Below are positions 18,531 to 21,762 of a stretch of 21,762 bases of DNA, piece by piece. The DNA is from Haplomitrium mnioides (taxonomy: Eukaryota > Marchantiophyta > Haplomitriopsida > Calobryales): NCBI GenBank assembly GCA_049999725.1, contig JBNGIS010017979.1:1-21762 (forward strand). The letters are read 5' to 3'. Below the pieces are notes generated by a model. The model was not told the origin of the DNA and searched no databases. It saw only the letters and a program-made list of their open reading frames with translations. Every line of letters begins with the position of its first letter. Positions within the stretch are counted from its first letter, which is position 1. Position numbers and translations under genes: made by a program.

Positions 18531-19178
18531 TCCTATGAATCAATCCACGCTTGTGGCCTTGAATGGATATGCAACCCAGATTATGAGATCTATTTATAGA
18601 CTTAAACAAAGTGATCATATACGGTATAAAATATTTCAAGAAGAGACGTTAGGTATAGGTTTTCACCATGAAGATATAGCACCATACTTATTCATCAAGC
18701 ATGTCAACAAAGAATTTATTATTGTTGCCATATATCTTGATGATATTAATCTTTTTGGTCACAAATCCTTACTTGAGCATACTATAGTAATGTTTAAGAA
18801 AATCTTTGACATGAAGAATGTTAGAAAGACCAACTTGGATCAGTAGTTCAATTTGAGTACTTAGAAGATGGTATACTTTTACATCAAAGCATATATACAA
18901 AGAAAGTTCTTGAAGAACTCCACATGAATAAAGTTCATCTTGTTACATTTCCTATGGAGGTACGTAAATTGGATAGAGATAAAGATATTCTTAGGAAGAG
19001 AATTGAAATTGAGCCCCACCTTGGATTTGAGATGCCTTATCTCTTAGCAATTAGCTCTCTTATGTTTCATGCCAACCAAACTTGACCTTATATTTTCTAT
19101 GTCGTGAACTTACTTTCTAAACATAGTTCAAAACCTAATATTAAGCATTGGAATAGCACTAAATGTGTCTTTCAATAC
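18531..19178 (+). pseudogene. pol: Ty1/copia reverse transcriptase fragment
   Basis: QIMRSIYRLKQSDHIRYKIF corresponds to the conserved S-x-Y-G-L-K-Q-S block of copia RT. APYLFIKHVNKEFIIVAIY precedes LDDINLFG, giving the catalytic YLDD (usually YVDD). After a stop at 18844 and a frame change, YLEDGILLHQSIYTKKVLEEL, MPYLLAISSLMFHANQT and KHSSKPNIKHWNSTK follow family order up to the RT-RNase H junction. The gag, integrase and early RT are absent, replaced by the 57-bp satellite. The fragment ends abruptly at about 19178 where the copy 2 unit begins. Confidence 0.82.
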
Positions 19179-19179
19179 T

Positions 19180-19500
19180 AACAACTGCTACTTTGAACCA
19201 AGAACCGCTACTGGGTTCCTGTTTCACTTGACAGTCGAAAATTTTTTTTGGAAGATTTGGCATTCAAAAACATCAAATTTTAAAGTAAAATCTTTTTTTC
19301 AAAAAACAATTTGTTTTTTATTAACAAAAAATGCATATTTTCCATTTAGATTATATGTCAAATATTTTATTTAGAAAGAAAACTTAAAAAGCAAACATTT
19401 TGATTATTCAAATATTTTGAAAAAGCTTGACACTATTGTAAATAAATTAAATTCAAGAAAAAAGAAATAAAATATATATCTTTCGATAAAAGAAAAGTAC
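19180..19500 (-). other. AT-rich 3' end of unit copy 2
   Basis: Reverse counterpart of 13790-14101. The terminal block ctactttgaacc, aagaaccgctac, aattttttttggaag matches the end of copy 1. Its outer edge abuts copia RT sequence, which marks the boundary at about 19180. No gene; the frame 19165-19374 spans the junction and is meaningless. Confidence 0.65.
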
Positions 19501-19990
19501 AAGAAAACCTAAATGTCTATTCAGATAAGGACTTTAAACCTGACTTGGAGCATCGTAGCCAACAAAGTCTATGCAAGCATAGACTCCAAACCACAATCGT
19601 AAAGCCACGTATAGACTCTAAACAAGAATCCTAAATACTCTGCTTGCTTTGACTCTCAACAAGGACAACGAAGCCATGCACGCATGGACTTTCAACTACA
19701 ATCCAACAGCAAAAACACGCCAAGCATCTAAAGAAGAACCCTACAGCCTATGTAAGCATGGACATTGAACAAGAACCATTTGACGAATGGGTGCCGATAC
19801 TCTGAACAACAACTACATAGCTTAAGCGTGCTGGGGAACCAGAGAAGAACTACAAAGCCTTAAATGCGCAAAGGCACTAAACAATGTGCAAAGCCTACAC
19901 ATAATTCTGAGATTAGAAATTGAGTTCAAACCATTCTTGGACTATCAAAAGGGTCAACTTATTCTTAGGGGAAATAAATGGAATCTTGAT
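19500..19990 (-). repeat. 3' minisatellite of unit copy 2
   Basis: Read on the minus strand it repeats the copy 1 pattern: gctacgatgctcc, then degenerate agtctatgcttgcat-type palindromes and ttgttc-type spacers. Palindromes are seen for example at 19568-19585 and 19674-19690. It lies between the polyadenylation signal of copy 2 and the AT-rich end. Confidence 0.65.
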
Positions 19991-20061
19991 GAAAGATTTG
20001 TAGTAAAATGAAAGAGCACTGAGATGAAATTTATGGCAAAAAAGATTTAGGAAAAATAAAT

Positions 20062-20067
20062 TTTATT
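20062..20067 (-). terminator. Polyadenylation signal of copy 2
   Basis: AATAAA on the minus strand, 28 bp after the TGA at 20097-20095. It is matched in spacing by the signal of copy 1. Confidence 0.5.
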
Positions 20068-20094
20068 ATAAAGGAAAATAGTACAAACATGTCA

Positions 20095-21371
20095 TCAAAC
20101 AATCTCCTCTTCCGGAGGAACTGTCTCATCTACATCTACTGGCTGAGCATCTGCAGCCGCTACAGAATCATGACGAGACTTTGCAGTCCCCGATATCACT
20201 ACGGAGTCACGAGAAGCACTTGCAGTACCAAGAGGAACAAGCTCCTTGTGGTACGCAAATACTATTTGTGACTCAATCACATCGGATGGCAAGGAAGCCA
20301 TCTCCAAAACCCTCTGAGGAATATAAATAGACTGACGTCTATCATATTCCACGGCGATGCAATTTCGCATCAGCTTTAGAGCACAAACAAGGCCTGTGCC
20401 AGACCCAAAGCAAAGATCTAGAATCCAATCTTGCTCTGTAGAAAGATGGTCAATGAAAAAATTATGTAAAGCCTGCGGTTTCTGATAAACATTCGTAGGA
20501 GCATTATCTCCTGGATGTTTTAGCTTAGCAGAAACTGCAAGACAGCTAAACACGCTACGCATTGGTTGCCGAAGAAGTCTCGTTGCAAAAGAAGCTTGCA
20601 AATTGAAATGCTGCATGCTCCTCTTTCCGTCTTTTGACCAGTAGCCCACCGTCTAGTACTCGTGGGCATGGGCAATTCTGGGACCATCAAAATGATGTAT
20701 GTTGTTTTTGTCCCTACGAAAGAAAAAAACAAGGTTAAACCTTGTAACGAAAACGTAAGATAAATAAAAGACAAAGAAATCAAAACACAAATAAAAAATG
20801 AAAGAAAAACTTACTAGATGCCGTGATCAACTGCACATCCGACTTTTGAAAGAGCATCCTCCACGATGTCGAATTGTTGCGATGAATGTATTACAACGAA
20901 CGACCAAAACTCTGAAGTGGTTATTGCCGCAAAAGATGACACCATGTCAAAAATGTCATCTTTTGAAAATGGCTCTGAATCATCATGCTTGCATTCCTTA
21001 AGGTTATAACCGTAAGGAATGTCAACAATTGCTAATGTGAAACACCAATGTTTCACTAGGCCCTTCAACTGCCTAGCATTAGCCTCCCCGTGGACTTGGT
21101 AATACGCCACGTTGAGGCCGTCAACAAACGACAACAAATCTTCTTCTTCGTCTCTCACAACTCCTTCTGTTGTGAGAGAGGTAGCCCCACTTTGCTGCCG
21201 TGCTTTCCACTCCCTAGCCTTCTGGCAGTGGAGAACGAAAGCAGCAGGGTAAGAAACCAACGTCGGAGGTTGGTCCTGTTTTTCGGGGGCTACATCGACC
21301 CCAGATTTCTTCTTCCCCTTGGTAGCAGCAGTAAGTTTCTTGGCAAGCTGCCGCTTGAAAGTTTTGCTGCC
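20095..21371 (-). pseudogene. DNA amino-methyltransferase-like gene, 3' exons (copy 2), nearly intact
   Basis: Exon A (21371-20815, acceptor ttcag|ggc, donor gtaagt) is open throughout: GSKTFKRQLAKKL, SYPAAFVLHCQKAREW, DGLNVAYYQVHGEANARQL, then LAIVDIPYGYNL, a motif IV (D-x-P-Y) of amino-methyltransferases, and FDMVSSFAAITTSEFWSFV. A 101-bp intron (20814-20714) follows. Exon B (20713-20095) has DWILDLCFGSGTGLVCALKL, motif I for S-adenosylmethionine, then NCIAVEYDRRQ and a low-complexity acidic tail. Motif IV before motif I is the order of beta-class N4-cytosine/N6-adenine methyltransferases. Two stops spoil it: a TAG made by the split codon across the intron (copy 1 keeps TG|G, Trp) and a TAG after HAHEY that copy 1 shares. 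Target base and role are unknown. The upstream exons lie outside the window. Confidence 0.68.
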
Positions 21372-21429
21372 CTGAAAAAAAAAACATTAGAAAAGAAAAT
21401 ACTAAAATGTCAAAACAATATGAGTAAGG

Positions 21430-21762
21430 ACATCTACGCCTTGGCGCGCAGGGAAATTAGACTTCCAGCGATTAAGGACTTGGAAGTCCATGCGCGCATG
21501 GACTTGGAAGTCTAGGCGCAAGAGGACTTCAATTCCCAAAGCTTAAGGACTTCAAGTCCAGGCGCGCTGGGACTTGCAAGTCCATGCTCCCATGGACTTC
21601 CAAGCGCAGGCGCATGTGGACTTCCAAGCCCATGCGCGCATTGACTTCAAGACCCTTACAAGCATTGACTTCCAAGGCCAAGCGCGCTTGGACTTCCAAG
21701 CCCATGCGCGCATGGACTTCCAAGCCCCTGCGCACTTGGACTTGGAAGTCCATGCGCGCATG
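21430..21762 (-). repeat. 24-bp palindromic minisatellite in an intron of copy 2
   Basis: About a dozen 24-bp units of the form ccaagcccatgcgcgcatgg plus actt, ending at the window edge. 21484-21505 is a perfect 22-bp palindrome with core tccatgcgcgcatgga. Units vary in the core but keep the ggactt spacer. On the minus strand the array stays open as an 8-residue repeat (LEVHARMG), which I read as a by-product of the 24-bp period. It lies just upstream of the exon acceptor at 21372, as the array at 11518 does in copy 1. Confidence 0.8.

Noticed and set aside
20520-20783. 87-codon minus-strand frame overlapping exon B of copy 2
   Set aside because: It is a shadow frame. The conserved motif I frame (DLCFGSGTG) and its agreement with copy 1 fix the true frame.
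21529-21753. Open frame with an 8-residue repeat (LEVHARMG) on the minus strand
   Set aside because: The 24-bp repeat period keeps frames open automatically, and splice signals place the array in an intron.
21430-21762. CRISPR-like regular palindromic array
   Set aside because: The period is 24 bp with no unique spacers, units grade into one another and the setting is a plant intron. It is a minisatellite.

Overview
The window is repeat-dense nuclear DNA of a land plant. It shows GT-AG introns, Ty3/gypsy and Ty1/copia retrotransposons with plant-type domain order, AT-rich spacers, AATAAA signals and minisatellites. The gypsy pol sequences look to me like those of non-flowering plants (bryophytes, ferns, gymnosperms); that is memory only and the species is not identified. 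Almost every coding stretch is decayed.

Layout. (1) 1-2112, plus strand: the 5' part of an intron-containing gene with a TATA box, a start codon, a first exon, an intron carrying a palindromic repeat, and a later exon resembling a ParB-like domain. (2) 2113-11517, minus strand: a 9.4-kb Ty3/gypsy LTR retrotransposon (gag, protease, RT, RNase H, integrase) nested in that gene, with recognisable LTR ends, primer binding site and polypurine tract, and broken by many frameshifts. (3) 11518-14101, plus strand: the host gene resumes with a palindromic minisatellite in an intron, two exons of a DNA amino-methyltransferase-like protein, a polyadenylation signal, a second minisatellite and an AT-rich end. 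(4) 14113-16341, plus strand: a different, 5'-truncated Ty3/gypsy fragment (RNase H, integrase) ending in a PHD finger, followed by an LTR-like promoter region near 16.5 kb. (5) About 16870-18495: a 57-bp minisatellite of about 28 units. (6) 18531-19178, plus strand: a Ty1/copia RT fragment cut off abruptly. (7) 19180-21762, minus strand: a second, better preserved copy of the methyltransferase unit, with the same two exons, 3' minisatellite, AT-rich end and 24-bp palindromic minisatellite, running off the window.

The most interesting object is the repeated unit in (1)+(3) and (7). Two convergent copies share exon structure, terminal sequence and palindrome-rich introns, and each ends inside a different retrotransposon, so the unit behaves like a dispersed or mobile segment. 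It seems to combine a ParB-like domain with a beta-order (motif IV before motif I) N4/N6 amino-methyltransferase, an architecture familiar from bacteria and phages and unexpected in a plant. Its introns and 3' flank are packed with 16-bp-core palindromes. Both copies carry stop codons, so neither is likely to be functional as it stands; an intact relative would have to be sought elsewhere.
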